Positions 12,374 through 24,800 of a DNA stretch of 64,000 nucleotides are shown piece by piece. This DNA comes from Hydractinia symbiolongicarpus. Its lineage: Eukaryota; Cnidaria; Hydrozoa; Anthoathecata; Hydractiniidae. The stretch lies in contig NC_079887.1 of assembly GCF_029227915.1 (NCBI RefSeq), positions 6,262,001 through 6,326,000 on the forward strand, in the 5' to 3' direction. Numbering within the stretch: the stretch's first letter is position 1; each line of letters starts with the position of its first letter. A program made the translations under genes and the position numbers. A model generated the notes under the pieces. That model was not told the DNA's origin and did no database searches. It saw only the letters and a list, made by a program, of their open reading frames with translations.

Positions 12374-12413
12374 ATGAAGAATCTAAATCAGTTGGTGTGG
12401 AAGAGAAATCAAG
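12374..12413 (+). promoter_or_regulatory. leader exon with conserved upstream start codon, gene 1
   Basis: A 40-nt open segment (MKNLNQLVWKRNQ plus one base) ends at the strong donor GTAAGAG. Spliced to the exon at 12651 it continues out of frame with the main protein and stops within that exon, overlapping the signal-peptide codons. The 13-residue peptide is identical in gene 2. It is either an overlapping uORF, or a sequence lost if the mRNA is capped by trans-splicing at the 12650 acceptor. Confidence 0.5.
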
Positions 12414-12650
12414 GTAAGAGAAAATCTTCTAGATTTGTTTTGTTATTTTAAGGAAATATTACATTAAAAAATGACGAAGAAATCTAATTAATTTTAAATT
12501 CAATTTTTCACTGTTTATGAAAACAAAGTAAAATATATTTATACCATAATAAGAATACATTAAAAAACTTTAAAATGAGAAAATAAAGTTTTGCGAAATT
12601 GATGTGAAAATAAAACTATACCTGCAAAATCACTTCAACAATTTTTTTAG

Positions 12651-13860
12651 ATGATGTTGATCAGCATTTTCGCATTATTATGCATCAGTGGAGCATATAG
12701 TCAATGGATAAACAATTGGGACCAAACTTTTACCTACTCTTGTCCTAATCGTAAGTATTTATCTATCTATTGTAAAATGGCTACTGTAAAAATTTCATCA
12801 TTAAAGCTACTTGACTATGCACTTGTTAATATCAATTACTACACCTCAAAACTGTTTTTTCTTTTTCAGACAAAGCAATTAATGCTCTTATAAGTTATCA
12901 CAGAAATCAATATGAGGATCGTCGATGGAGACTACCTTGCCACAAGTCGTTCTCGCAAGGCGTATCGCACTGGACCAATCATTACGTCAATGATTTTGAC
13001 ATGCCCTTCCAATTTGTCTGTCCACACAACCATGTCATCACTGGAATGAGTGGGGTACATAGCAACCCACATGAAGATAGAAGATATAAGTTCAGATGCT
13101 CGTTGTACGTGGGAAGATATCAAACGGCTTGCGAATGGACAGGCTACTTGAATCAGTTTGACCAATATTTGCATTATGTTGTTCCAAGTACGCATTTCTT
13201 GACAGGAATTAAGAGTTACCATGTAAATCACTACGAGTACGTATAATTTTTAGTTAAATTAGACTTGCGCTTAATTGCTTGCTAAAATTATTTACTTACC
13301 AGGGACCTACTTCTTAACGATTGATTTGCGCGGAGGACAATGTTAATACAGTGTTAGCAATAGAAAAACCTATACAAAGTACGATGTGTTTTTTAAGGCT
13401 TTACAAAAACTTAATCAAAAAAAGAATTTATGATGCGTTTTAATTGAACAACAACTTAAAATCTATGTTAAGTCGAATAAAGGCCATATATTAAATCTTT
13501 TTTTCCGGAAGCAATTGTTTATGTTCTTGCACTTGGACTTGCCCAGTTTTTCCCTTTTTCCAGCCAATTTGAACAGCGAACCTAAAAACTGGATAACTTA
13601 ATTACCGACAAGGTATTAGGCAGAAACTTTGCTGACGTGCTATAATGGTCCAATTATTACTGCATTACGGGCAACGAGGATTGGTTTTTACAGCAGGATA
13701 ATTATAAAATTGAACAAGGCAAATTTAACATCTTCTATATGGTATGCACATCTCACTGGCCGCAGAGGCTAGGATTCTATGTTAATTCTATGTTAATTCT
13801 ATGATATTTAGGGATCGTCGATTTGCTGCTTACATTTGCAAGTTTGTGGCGTCGCGATAG
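12651..13860 (+). CDS. dermatopontin-like secreted protein 1
   Basis: Coding exons 12651-12750, 12870-13236 and 13812-13860 join in phase and give 171 residues. A signal peptide (MMLISIFALLCISGAYS) is followed by QWINNWDQTF and a first conserved cysteine. The mature part has three copies of the dermatopontin-type repeat, each ending in a DRR motif: YEDRRWRLPC, HEDRRYKFRC and YEDRRFAAYIC, plus aromatic-rich DFDMPFQFVCP and WTGYLNQFDQ. Dermatopontins are small extracellular, Tyr-rich matrix proteins that bind collagen, proteoglycans or carbohydrate. The last exon is short and its acceptor follows ATTTAG; without it the frame would stop after HYEYV. The start was chosen for the signal peptide and because gene 2 shares it. 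A secreted matrix or innate lectin-like role is inference. Confidence 0.9.
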
Positions 13861-15050
13861 AAGCAATGATGAGCGGGAGATTACAGTGTTTTTTGAAAAA
13901 AATTTGTGTCGTAAAATTAATGCTGTTAACAAATGTATTTTTCTCTCTGTCATGACACATTTCCTTCCATATATCAATTTACATTACCCCCCAAGACTTT
14001 TAAATTGATACAAAAGATAAAAAAGTTTCTCATTATATTGTTTGTTATTATTATCTCAAATGTTGCATTTTTACATGCACACACCGTGCGCACGGTTATC
14101 CAATCTGGCTTTTTTTGATAATCATGAGTTGAAATTTACTTCACATAATCAAAGTTTTTAATATAAGCTTTTTCTCTACTGCAAGCAAGACAAAATTTTG
14201 CCGCCAAAACTGAGTTGGAATTTCAGCACAAGAAAAAAATAATTCATGCAATCACTCCGTTAGTTGATTGTTTTAACAGAGCTTTGCAAGTCCGTAAAAT
14301 GCCGAGAATACATCTGTCATACATATACATCCCGTCACTTGACTATCACTATTATGTGAGATTCCAATTTCTGTCTTGCTAAGTTAAGCTTGGTTTCTTA
14401 GATAGCAAAGCTATTTGAAAATTATATTACCTTTAACAACCATAATTTAACTGACCAAAATGTGTGTACTAAAAGCTGATAATAATGTGTTATATATTTT
14501 CTAGCCAGGTGGCTCAGTCATGCTCGCAACATGCAGCATAGCAGCATGGAAAATGATCCCGAATATTTTTATGGCGGCCGTTTTTTGTAATTTGTTGTTG
14601 TCTGCGTGTCCAAGCAAACTTTCACATCTTGAAACCTCAAAATATGAGAGTTTTGGTGAATGTTTTTAATTTACTGAAAAGATAGAGAGTTTGTATTTCT
14701 TTGCTACCGTGCATGAAATAGTTTTAACGAAGCAAGTCCTTAATTTTAGACGTGGAAAAATACAAGTTTTGTTTGATGCTTATGGATTGTAAATGTATGC
14801 TTGGATAGGGCTTTGAGCTGAAAAAGTATAGGCCTTCTTTTTCATTTCCATTAATTTGTTTTCTTAAGTTCTAACATATTTCATAGTCAAAATTAGCACA
14901 AAGTTTAGGCGTAATTCTCTATGTAACTAGTAACTTTATGACATAGATAGCTAGCTAGCTAAATAGAAGATGATGATTCTTGCTGCTCCCTGTTTCATTT
15001 GAAAGAGTGCTACCTAGCAACTAGGTATAAAAGTTTGAACATGCTTGATG
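13861..15050. other. non-coding interval
   Basis: The first 270 bp are the end of the segmental duplication. After that I see no gene and no clear element. Confidence 0.5.
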
Positions 15051-15569
15051 GTGTATAGTGTCAGGCGTATTAGACACGTTCTTCGTCAAAAAAATTTAGA
15101 TTAGCGTCACTACTTGCTTGGCATTTAAAGGTAGTGCTGAAAAGCCTAAACCAAAAAATATTATTCAAGGAAAAATATAGAAATCCATTTAGCATTGAAG
15201 ATGTGAGAGATGCTCACCAAAGCATTTTTCAAAAAAAAATGTGCTATTAAAGATTAATTGTCAGAATTTGGGCGAAAAATAGGAGAATCAAAAACAAAAA
15301 AAGGGGCAGCGAAAATCGGTGAAAATTACCACTGGAAAGGATTTTAGATATTTCTTCAGGAAAACTTTTGCGACTGGCTGCAAAGGTGAAGTTATTTGCG
15401 TCTGAAAAGCCTGCTGTTTTTTATATAATTACTCGACTAACACTTTCAAACTACGATGTCATTATGAACTTAAAAATAAATATGGCATTGCTTGTAACTA
15501 ATGATATATTCCATACGTTATATTTATTTCTAACTTTTTTGCATGTACTTAAACTTTTCGAGAATGCCC

Positions 15570-17260
15570 CCTAAACGGCAGTCAAATCCAAAGCAGAGAA
15601 ATTTAAGTTTATTGGAGAGTTTTTCTGAAAACAGTAAACTTTATGTCCATATGATTAAAAGTTAGAGGAACAAAGTGTAGGGATTAGTGTTCAAAAAGCA
15701 AAATTTGCAGAACAAAACTAGACAGTTCAGAATTGAAATAGACTTATTAAGAAAAGTCCTATACACATTTCAAATCTCGATATTCAAGCAATCAAATTCA
15801 TTCCAGCAATCAAAAAAGGTTAATCTTAAGTAAAAACCATGGAGCTGAAAAAGTTGCATTTTCCATATCAACATCTGATAACCAAAAGAAGAAAGGCTAA
15901 CCTACTTCACCTGAATTGCAAAGAAAAGTGAAACACACGGTTCATAATTTTTCATCTTACGTTCCTTCCGATGATGAATTTACCGCTTATTCGTTTGGAC
16001 TTGACCATCATATTCCTATTAAGTCAAGAGATGTTTCCATAGAAGTAGAATTTGAACAAAAGTGAAACTGTTAGAAGACAAGAAACTTTTAAAGCATGCA
16101 GTGTTAGCTATTCATGGTTCATCTGATGAAAATATGGATTTATTGGAAGCAGGATTAATTGATACCCCCACTAGTTAATTTAAATCTGATTATATTGCTG
16201 AAAAAGTAATGAGCTCCAACAAGTCTATAGTAAAGTGTATAACTAAAAATGTTGTTGAGAATTGGTCCCGTATTACAAATTAGAAGAAAATTTAATGAGA
16301 TCGATAAATGTCTAGCTATCATATAATGGACAAAACGAAGCATTTGAGCTTAAGGAAAGCTAACAAAAAATCATCCAGAGAACAAAATATGTCCAATTAT
16401 GTTACTTTTTAGTGTTGGTCCAAATATATTCGTGAAGTAGACATTGGTGTTTTGATAGACATTGACAATTTGACCAAAGGTTTTGAGAAAATGGATGGTT
16501 TGTATCGTCTGTTAGACCAAGATGCCCTGCGACTTGCAATATTTTTTTTAAACGTTATTCAGTTCAGATAGGAAGACAAGCTTATAGAATTCCTGTTTTC
16601 AAAGAACGACAGCGAGTCATTTTTTGTTTGTCTTGCCATCGGTGGGAGATGGTGTGCGTGGAAATGGTTTTTCGTATTCGATTTCTTATTTCTAATGTTA
16701 AGTTTTTAGAAAGTCAAACATGTATAATAGCACCTCTTAAAGGTAATGTAAAAGTTGAATTCAAATTAACTGAACTCCCAGATATTTTTCAACTTTGGCG
16801 AATGTTAGTAAAAGTGAAGCAAATGATTATAAGAAGAATTTTGGCTATTAAGTTCAAATAATTGGTTTCCTTTCAAAGATTCTAAACGAACTTCCGATGC
16901 TGTGAAAGTGGTTTTAAATAACAGATTTGGCAGTGAAGCCACAAAGCGCACAGCTTTAACTAATTTTTATATCTACGTCATTAAAAAGCCGACAAGAATT
17001 TCGGCCTTTAGTAGTTGAGTATGTTAGTTATGCAAAGTGCGAACCCCTACATCTCAAAAACGGTAAAAGAGATTTTTATCAAAACTCTTAAAGTTACGGT
17101 TGCACGATCAAATTTGTCCAAAATCTTTCAAAGATGTAAGCAACCGAAATTTATTGTTCAAATTTATTGTGTTTGTGCACTCAACCATGGGTTGCAATTA
17201 CTTTACCAGAATGTTCAATGGTCTAAAAAAATAAAAGTTGAGTATTAAACAACGTAGTGG
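15570..17260 (+). pseudogene. decayed protein-coding remnant, probably a retroelement
   Basis: Reading frame jumps between frames but protein-like pieces persist on the plus strand: MPPKRQSNPKQRNLSLLESF (about 15565), NFSSYVPSDDEFTAYSFGLD (about 15947-16008), GRQAYRIPVFKERQR (about 16573) and RFGSEATKRTALTNFYIYV (about 16923). The second piece resembles the NLSS..L...E...L..GL segment that precedes reverse transcriptase in several animal retroelements. Stops and frameshifts are frequent, so it is not functional. Family assignment is weak; a decayed host gene is possible. Confidence 0.35.
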
Positions 17261-17577
17261 AAATAGAAACAAAACCTGTCTTTAAAGTTTTATCTTGTGC
17301 CAACATAAACAGAAATATATTCTTGACCATGTTGAAACACAGCGCTCAACTTTTCAAGTGACTTGCGCATAAAAAAAGACTGGGTAAATAATTTAATAGG
17401 CGAGGCTAGTAAAACCACTACACCCCCGGATTTTTAAACTTATTTCCTAGCATTATTTTTAATGAATTATAAAAATAATTCAGCTTTTTTTAAGAACATC
17501 TAAGTTTTAACAGAGCTTAAATGTGTTTTATTTTTACAGAATTCAGGACAAAATTGTTCTTATTAGGTTTGAACATA

Positions 17578-17735
17578 CAATGGAATCTCTCTATCTCGAC
17601 TTCTCTCTATCGTGAACTAAAGTCTCTGTCCCATTGTGGTCCGCCTAAGGTACTTTCCTTTCTTTATCTCGAACTTTCTCTATCTCGAAAAACGTTTTTG
17701 ATCCCTTGCGTGTTCGAGATAGAGAGATGCCGCTG
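17578..17735. mobile_element. pogo/Tigger-type MITE, 158 bp
   Basis: The ends are imperfect inverted repeats (CAATGGAATCTCTCTATCTCGA at the left, CAGCGGCATCTCTCTATCTCGA reading inward from the right) flanked by TA on both sides. Internal TCTCTATCTCGA words are repeated on both strands. TA target sites and CAGTGGAATCTCTCT-type ends are typical of Tc1/mariner-related pogo/Tigger elements. It encodes nothing. Confidence 0.75.
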
Positions 17736-20700
17736 TATTTATAATAATCTTGATCTTTGAAGTGTTTTTTATTAAGTTAAACAAGTTATATATATATTTC
17801 ACAATCATATTCTCTTATATTTTAGCGATTTTTTCGATTATTTCGTCGCGAGAAAGCCTTTCTTCTGGTGCAACTTTAAGTTCCAGCTGACGCTTTTGTT
17901 GGTCCTTCCTGCTCTCCTTCTTTTTTTTCGCCAGCGCGGGCATTAATTTTTTTTATAATATTCGACAAGTAGTTGTAATTTTTCTCCTTCTTTTACAACC
18001 TTGGCCACTAAACGTTTTGTTGGCTTTAAATATGCCAGAATAGTGGCTTTATCTCTCCCTATTCATCTTTCGCGCATTTCTAAAGAAAGAAAATTCTAAT
18101 ACAATTAACTTCCTTGATTTAAGCTTGGTTTCCAATAAAGACCATAACTGTTGTGCAACTGTTATACAACAAGATATAATTTATGGGAAACCAAATCTTA
18201 AAAAATGTAAAATTAATCTTACCTGACCACGATTAACATTGATTATGATCGAGTTCCAGCTGAAAATGTTGTGTTCCAGCTAACATTTTCTCCATATGAT
18301 AAAAGGCTCTTTTTGGAAGATACCGATTTTGAGAGAATGACTTACCTCAAGCATAGTTGTATAAACTGGTTCAGTTATTTTCTCAAAATCTTTCATCAAT
18401 AATCAATAATTCAGTAAACATTTTTATTAACTTTGAGTGTACCTGCAAGCCTATGATTAGCCATTTTTTTCTTCGCACGTCATTGTCAGACAATGCATCA
18501 ACCTTTCTACCAGTTCCTAGGCATTCCCCTACATGTTACTATGGACGATAACGATGGCTGGTGCCCATTTTCTTAGGATTTTTGAATGTAAGGAAAAATT
18601 CAAATGAAAAACGCAACATAAAGCGTATCACCGAAAAAAACTAGCTGATTTAGGAACCTTTTCCTTTGGATTCCTTTACAACTTATTTAAGAATTCATTT
18701 TCCAATACACCATGGATCAAATTGATGACGAATTTTGATGGACCTAGGTTTATAAAGATATGTTAGAATTTTTATATATTGGCATTGGCCAAGTGTTTTA
18801 ACCACGACGCACCTCAACAAAAATAACAAATTACCGTGGATCTGTCCTCATGACTTTCTTAATTGACGCGTGCCTATCGATTGATTGGAGGAAAATTTGC
18901 AGATTGAAACAGTTTTGACTGGTATTGATGCAACAGATAAGTGCTTCTTTTCCATTTCCTGAGAACTAGAAACTTCCTAAAAATTTCCAGACTTGGTGCC
19001 ACGTGCGCTTTAAAAATAATTCCTTTACTTTTTGTCTTATTTGCAAACGGGGGTGAAAATTATTACTTCTCTTCATTTTGTGCTTGGATTAAAAAGAAGA
19101 ATCAATATATTTTGTTTTGATTTTTTCTGTACAGATCTCTACGTCATGCGGTACATATTATAACAACCTATTCGTTTTAAAGATCATAAAAAAAGTAGCG
19201 TCCGTTGAAGCTGAGAGAGCAGGAAAGTTTGAACTTTATTTAAATAATATTGTTAGCTCTAATGATTATTTAAAGTATTAAGACAGCAAATTTTTTTTAC
19301 TTTATATACTTTTATGCTCAACTGAGTAAACTATTCTTTTTTAGCAGACACTACCTTTAACAAAAACTCAGAGGCGGCAGAAAAAGATTTCACATTTCGC
19401 TTTCGCGGTAAAGAAAGCCGCTAGATTCTCAAACATTTTCCAACTAATCAGCATACTGTGATCAGAAATTGTTACATAGATTCTCAGAGGAGATTGTATC
19501 AAATATGTTACCAAGCCATGCAGATCCGTGTTATATTATCAATTTTCGTATGAATAAAGTTTTTCAGCACTGATCTTTACTACTGTAAAAATCTTTTTGT
19601 TCATTCAATACAAATGTTAGTCCTAGATTTTGGACCTTATGTAATAATGTGCCAGCCAATGCTCAAGTAACTCTTTAACAATATGGTTTGGGATTGGAAT
19701 GCAATTTTATGCAGGGTCGGAACCAAAAATAGCAGCAAATTTCTCGCTACGCGCAAAATACTACTCTCCAGTGTTGATGGCCAACTATATTCTGTCATGA
19801 GTTCATGCAACTTATTTATTTACGCGATAATAACAAAATATAATAAGAAATATACCATTACCTGTGGGCTCATATTCAGAGAACAAGTACTGATTGCCAA
19901 CTCTGTGATAGTGTAAAAGTGAAGACAGTTACCAAAAATATAGTTGATTGTAGTTGATTTTAGTGTTACTTTTTTACAAACATTTAAATTATGGCATATT
20001 TTAGTGCACATTCCGTAGATTTGTGCATACTTTTCGACCCTTTTAATCTTGAATTTTGATAATACTGAAAAATATAATTGGTTCGTGTACAAATCTTTAG
20101 TTAAAAATTTCCAGCTTTGAGTTGCATTAATATCTGATATATTAGCAAGGAATGAATTAGTTAATATTTGTGCAACTTTTGCGGAAACTATATAGTAGAT
20201 GATACTAATATTCAAAGTTTTATGCCAATATTTTTTAGTTACAGTTAAAAAACTATGCTTTTCAACAGGGCTTTTTTCTGACTAAAAAAGTCACCATTTC
20301 AGCAACTCCATTTTTAAATGCTTTTTTTTTCTCGCTCAGAAAATTACTACGAGCAGCGCATTTCTGCATTCTTTTGTTGAGAAAATATTGAAGTTTATTG
20401 TTTCAGACTTTGCATGGATAAATTTTGGTTACTTGCTATATTTTGACGACTTTCGTGTGAATTTAATTTTATGGAATTTTTTATCTTTTAATTTTGTCAT
20501 TTAAGTCTCAGTTCACACTTGCAAATTTTAAGTCAACATCGTCGTTTATTTTTTATTTTATTTTTTTCGGCTTCCATATTACATACATGGTCTTCAGCCT
20601 AAAAAGAATTATAAAAGTAAGCATATATTAAAAGCATACTAACATTAAAAAAAATTCTAGTTAAAATTTTAAGTAGATAAAATATAAATACACACATATA

Positions 20701-20800
20701 TATAATAATATTAACACTGCACACAACCACATAAGGGAAAATGACTGTGGAAAGAAAGAAAAAGGGGTCGTAGACTTATGGAGGTAAGTTAATCCTATAC
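17736..20800. other. non-coding interval with a few short open frames
   Basis: A 43-codon minus-strand frame at about 17825-17955 (MPALAKKKKESRKDQQKR..., ending RDEIIEKIAKI) is Lys/Glu-rich and could be a terminal exon, but no splice partner is clear. The rest, including open frames at 19683-19916 and 19820-20215, shows no domain. I see no RNA gene. Confidence 0.35.
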
Positions 20801-20812
20801 ATTCACATAAAA

Positions 20813-23290
20813 TCATACGTCGTTTACACATTTCGCATAAGCTTTGTCAAGGTAAAAAGCTTTTGCTTTTTTTGAAAATATGCATATTCGCAAACTCACT
20901 GGAAGTTCGTTAAAAGTGTTATACACTTGCGCTTCAAATGTTTTACTCTGAGTTGTCGAACTTGCCATATCTTTGTTATTACCTTGCAAACGTAACGAAC
21001 GACGATTCCCATTGATTGTACTCCTTTTGACGTTAATGTACTCAGGACAGCTTTCGGTTCTGTATAAGTATTTATGCACCAATTTGACAGTAGAGAAATG
21101 GAAACGTTTATTGATGGGAAGCCAACCGAGTTGGTGTACTTCTGAAAGACCAGAATATTTCTTCAGTACGTATCCAGCACAAATATTTTGCAAGCCCTGT
21201 AACCTTCTCAATTGATAATATGGCAGCGGCTGAAATACCACAGTACAATGATCCATTTTAGATAATATTAGTGTTTCGACCATGTTCTTCCTTACACTGA
21301 ATGGTGCAAACCTTTTCAGTTTCTTCATTTGCGCTAGTTTTACATAAGACCTTGTGAGAAGACCGTCAACATGCACTGACCAAGAAAGATGCTCATCAAA
21401 ATGTACACGAAGTATCTTCCAAGATTTCACGCGTTCGATTTCAATTCCATCACACGTGATGGAGAACACATTTTCGTTTGACAGTCGGTGTCTGCTACTT
21501 ATTTTCTGTGTCGAGAAGAGCAATTTTACCGTTTTGTTGGCGTTAAAAATAAGGTTTGATTTCTTGACCAATTTCGTATCGACTTTACATCGTCTCCAAC
21601 AGATTTGCTTAACGTGGCTAATTTTGCTGTTTTACCTGATGTGTAGATTGTTTTATCGTCAGCGTATTGCAGCGTTGAACATTTGTGATTGTAGACATGT
21701 AAGTCAAACCGGACCGAGAATATTACCTTGCGAAACACCCGCTACTACTGTTTTTAGCTGTGACATCTTATCATCAATCTGAACAAACTGCCTACGATCT
21801 TGCAGACAGCTGGTAAGCAGTTGTAAGAAAGATTTTGAAAAATTCAAATGATGTAATTTATTTAATAGCGCTTCATATTTCACATTATCGAAGGCTTTAG
21901 AATAATCTCCGGCAACACAAATTGTAACGTCTCAATTATTCGTAGCTTTTACAATGTCATCACGTAACTTAAGAAGAATGTGGGCACATGAATGTCCCTT
22001 TCTGAAGCCAGGTTGTGTTTGTGAATATATAGATTTGCTTTCAATATAATCGCATATTTGTTGCAAAATAACACGTTCCATAACTTTGGAGAAAATTGGT
22101 AAAATCGACACAGGTCTGTAATCAGACACACATGTTAGGTTATTTTTGGGAATTGGGCATAATCTTGCAGTTTTCCATAAACTCGGAAACAACTGTTTGT
22201 TAATGCAGTTATTGGTAATGTTTGTGATTGGAGAAGCAACAATGTCGGATACAGGTTTCAAGTACTTATAAGGGATATCATTGTACCCTGTTGAACACTC
22301 ATTGCGGATTCCTTGTATAGCTTTTAGTACTTGGTCATAAGTGACATTTTTCAGTTAAAATTTATTTTCTTTGCTTTCATCTTCAGGAAACGAATAAATA
22401 AATTTTAATGGTGCATGTTCATTGGTGCAACTGAGTATCAACTGATTAAATATTTCCAATTGTTCGTCTGGATCATCGACAGCGTAAACTAAACTGAATG
22501 GAAGTTTGGCAAAATCTTGTTTGAAGTTGTTAATGTCAAGATTTTTCTCTATCCGTATATACTTATATTAAGGTTCAAATCGTTGTTTCTTTATGTTTAC
22601 CACGACGTATGGCGCGCCATGATCGGTTATTTCATTACACGGTAAAACATTTACTGCCATTAATTTTGACGGTATGTTAGTAACGATTTGATAAATAAGC
22701 GTTTTATTATGTCTGGTTGCCACATTAACGTGTTGATGAAGACCAAACGATTCAAATACATCCGTGTACTTTTTCACTGTAAGGCAGTCCCTGTTTATCA
22801 TATCAATATTCAGGTCTTCTGTCAGTATGACAATTCCGTCCCATTTACTCATTATTTTCAGCAAGAGGTTATCTAACTTATCTAACCAGTCACGTTTTTC
22901 GGATTTAACTGAGGGGGATGATAAAATGGTAGGAGGAATTCTTTTTTTTCCTTTTATTTCCAACCACAGATGTTCAATCGATTCATCAAGTTTTCTTATA
23001 TCATTTCTCACCTTATAAGATATACCCTCCTTTGAATAAAATCCACCTCCTCGTCTGCTATCTCTTTTTTTATATTCAAAACTATACCCAGGAATGTTGA
23101 CATGCTCCAGCTAATACAAATTATCTTTCAGCCATGTTTCAGACAGACTGATTATATCAAACTTGTAGGTTGTTCACATAACTTCAAACTCACCAAATGT
23201 GACATATTGCGCGGGTGTTCAAATAAGCTTTGCTTGTATGATTTTGATACTCGTCCAGAGTTTGTAAGTGGTAGTTTGAATCCGTACTTT
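20813..23290 (-). mobile_element. non-LTR retrotransposon (CR1/jockey-like), broken
   Basis: Read on the minus strand it starts in an endonuclease domain (SLSETWLKDNLY at about 23130, then RRGGGFYSKEG, and ILTEDLNID with Asn-Asp at about 22820), continues through a linker, and enters reverse transcriptase: CPIPKNN, SDYRPVSILPIFSKVMERVI, QPGFRKGHSCAH (about 22000-22150), then the catalytic YADD at about 21655. A C-terminal 252-codon frame (20813-21571) carries the usual post-RT region (LGWLPINKRFHFST). The reading frame is interrupted between endonuclease and RT (stop near 22357), around 21900 and near 21570, so it is inactive. The 5' end and any ORF1 are missing or unrecognisable upstream of about 23290. 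Confidence 0.9.
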
Positions 23291-24650
23291 TAGAAATGTT
23301 TAAGCTAGTGGTACTGCTTAAAATCCTATCTTTCGATTTGCATAATTAACGATACAAGCAAATACCTTCGCGATACAACACTGACGAATATTGTCCTGAG
23401 GATTATTATCATAGAAATCACTTTCAGAGCTATTAAAACTGTATGTCCTTATGCAAAGCGATATGGTAATTAAATTACAGATAAAAATAACTTTTCGGTG
23501 GGCAAACTCCATCGCAGGTGTTGCGCCAATTTCAAGGCACAAGATGCAACTTATTGAAAGTTTAAAATAACAACAATCACGAAAAGAACCTGTCAGCTTT
23601 TTTCACAGCACAATGTAAACTCCAGTTAACAATCCAACGTTATATAACAAGATCAAAGCAATCACCACTGTTTTGCAACTTACTATTTTACTTCCTTCCA
23701 CACTTTTTGTCTATAAACTTTCAAATAATTATAATTTGCGATGTTTATCAATACAGTCATATATCCAAAGCAATTTTAAAAATTTCCAAACACCAATAGC
23801 CCTGTAAGCCAAAAGTAACCATAAATTAAACGCGATTAAGAATTTGTATTGACAAAATATATCACAATGTTCAAACTTTTAACTGCTTTACACATCCGAA
23901 CACGTCCGTCCGTTATCGTTTTTAAGCCGCATTTTTGTTTATATGGCTTATTACATCTTAAATTAAAACATTTTGTGTGGATTTATTTTCCCCGAATTGT
24001 TCCCAAAGATAATTCACATGGATAAAATTGATCCAATTCTGTCGAAATTTAGTAAAATTTACAGCCTGTATATAATTTGTCTCCTTACAATAAACGAGGA
24101 TAAATAGTTTGTTGTTTCATGTTATTGCATAGATAAAAGTCTTTTTTCTCACTTTTTTCAGTTTCTCTTTGTTTTTTTATTTAAAATGAAGTTGCAATAA
24201 GTTTTTTGGGGAAAGGCTATTACGCTTGTACGCATGTTTGACACAGTTTACCTGTGCTAACCGCTCAGTCCAGTGTCACGAAACGGCAACCTTAGTCTAC
24301 AACAAAAGATTTCTATATTTATAACATACGTTTATGCAAACAGTCGTTGGTAAGCGTGGATTGACTCACACATCAAAACAAGGACATGAAACGCTAACCG
24401 GATGTTTTATGGCCTTGACATTTAAATAACTCTTACTGGGGCACATCGGCTTTTTTAAGGGGTACGTTATTAAAAACCCCTTTTATTTAATTTAGTCAAA
24501 AGGGCTGAAAAGTGATTTTTCTGTTGCTGGTTGCGTTACGTCAACATAGCATTAGATTCATAATCTTATTCCCTCGTTAAGTAAGAATCCTTTGCTTATT
24601 AGTTTTGTCAAGTTTAAAAAAAAATCCAAATAAATGTCAAAACAAATAGT
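23291..24650. other. non-coding interval
   Basis: I see no gene or clear element; the open frame at 23318-23542 (minus) has no recognisable domain. Confidence 0.45.
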
Positions 24651-24664
24651 TAATAAATGGTGTA

Positions 24665-24800
24665 AAAAACGGTAAGTGACAAAACAAAAACGGTAAGTGA
24701 CAAAACCAAAACGGTAAGTGACAAAACCAAAAATAGAACTGTCAAAATATAAACGAGAACTGTCAAAATATAAAGGAGAACTGTCGAAGTGAATAGGAGA
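24665..24800. repeat. two adjoining 20-21 bp tandem repeats
   Basis: Three copies of AAAACGGTAAGTGACAAAACC pass directly into about three or four copies of AACTGTCAAAATATAAACGAG. The second family matches the array upstream of dermatopontin-like gene 1 at 11748-11834. Open frames on the minus strand here are translations of the repeat. Confidence 0.8.

Larger units (their letters stand above)
11690..14130 (+). repeat. segmental duplication, copy 1 (dermatopontin-like unit)
   Basis: This interval and 24710-28730 share, in the same order and orientation, a run of 20-21 bp tandem repeats (CGAGAACTCT/CAAAATGTAAA type), a block around AATTCAATGGGTTTTG (about 11890 and 25345), the promoter and leader exon, the whole gene, and 3' flanking sequence ending at TATCCAATCTGGC (about 14098 and 28669). 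Intron 1 is about 240 bp here against about 860 bp in copy 2, so indels have accumulated since duplication. Confidence 0.8.

Noticed and set aside
14505-14570. Possible tRNA or SINE head (GCCAGGTGGCTCAGT)
   Set aside because: An A-box-like word is present, but no T stem or B box follows at the right distance.
20973-21782. Plus-strand ORFs opposite the retrotransposon
   Set aside because: Antisense shadows of the reverse transcriptase frames.
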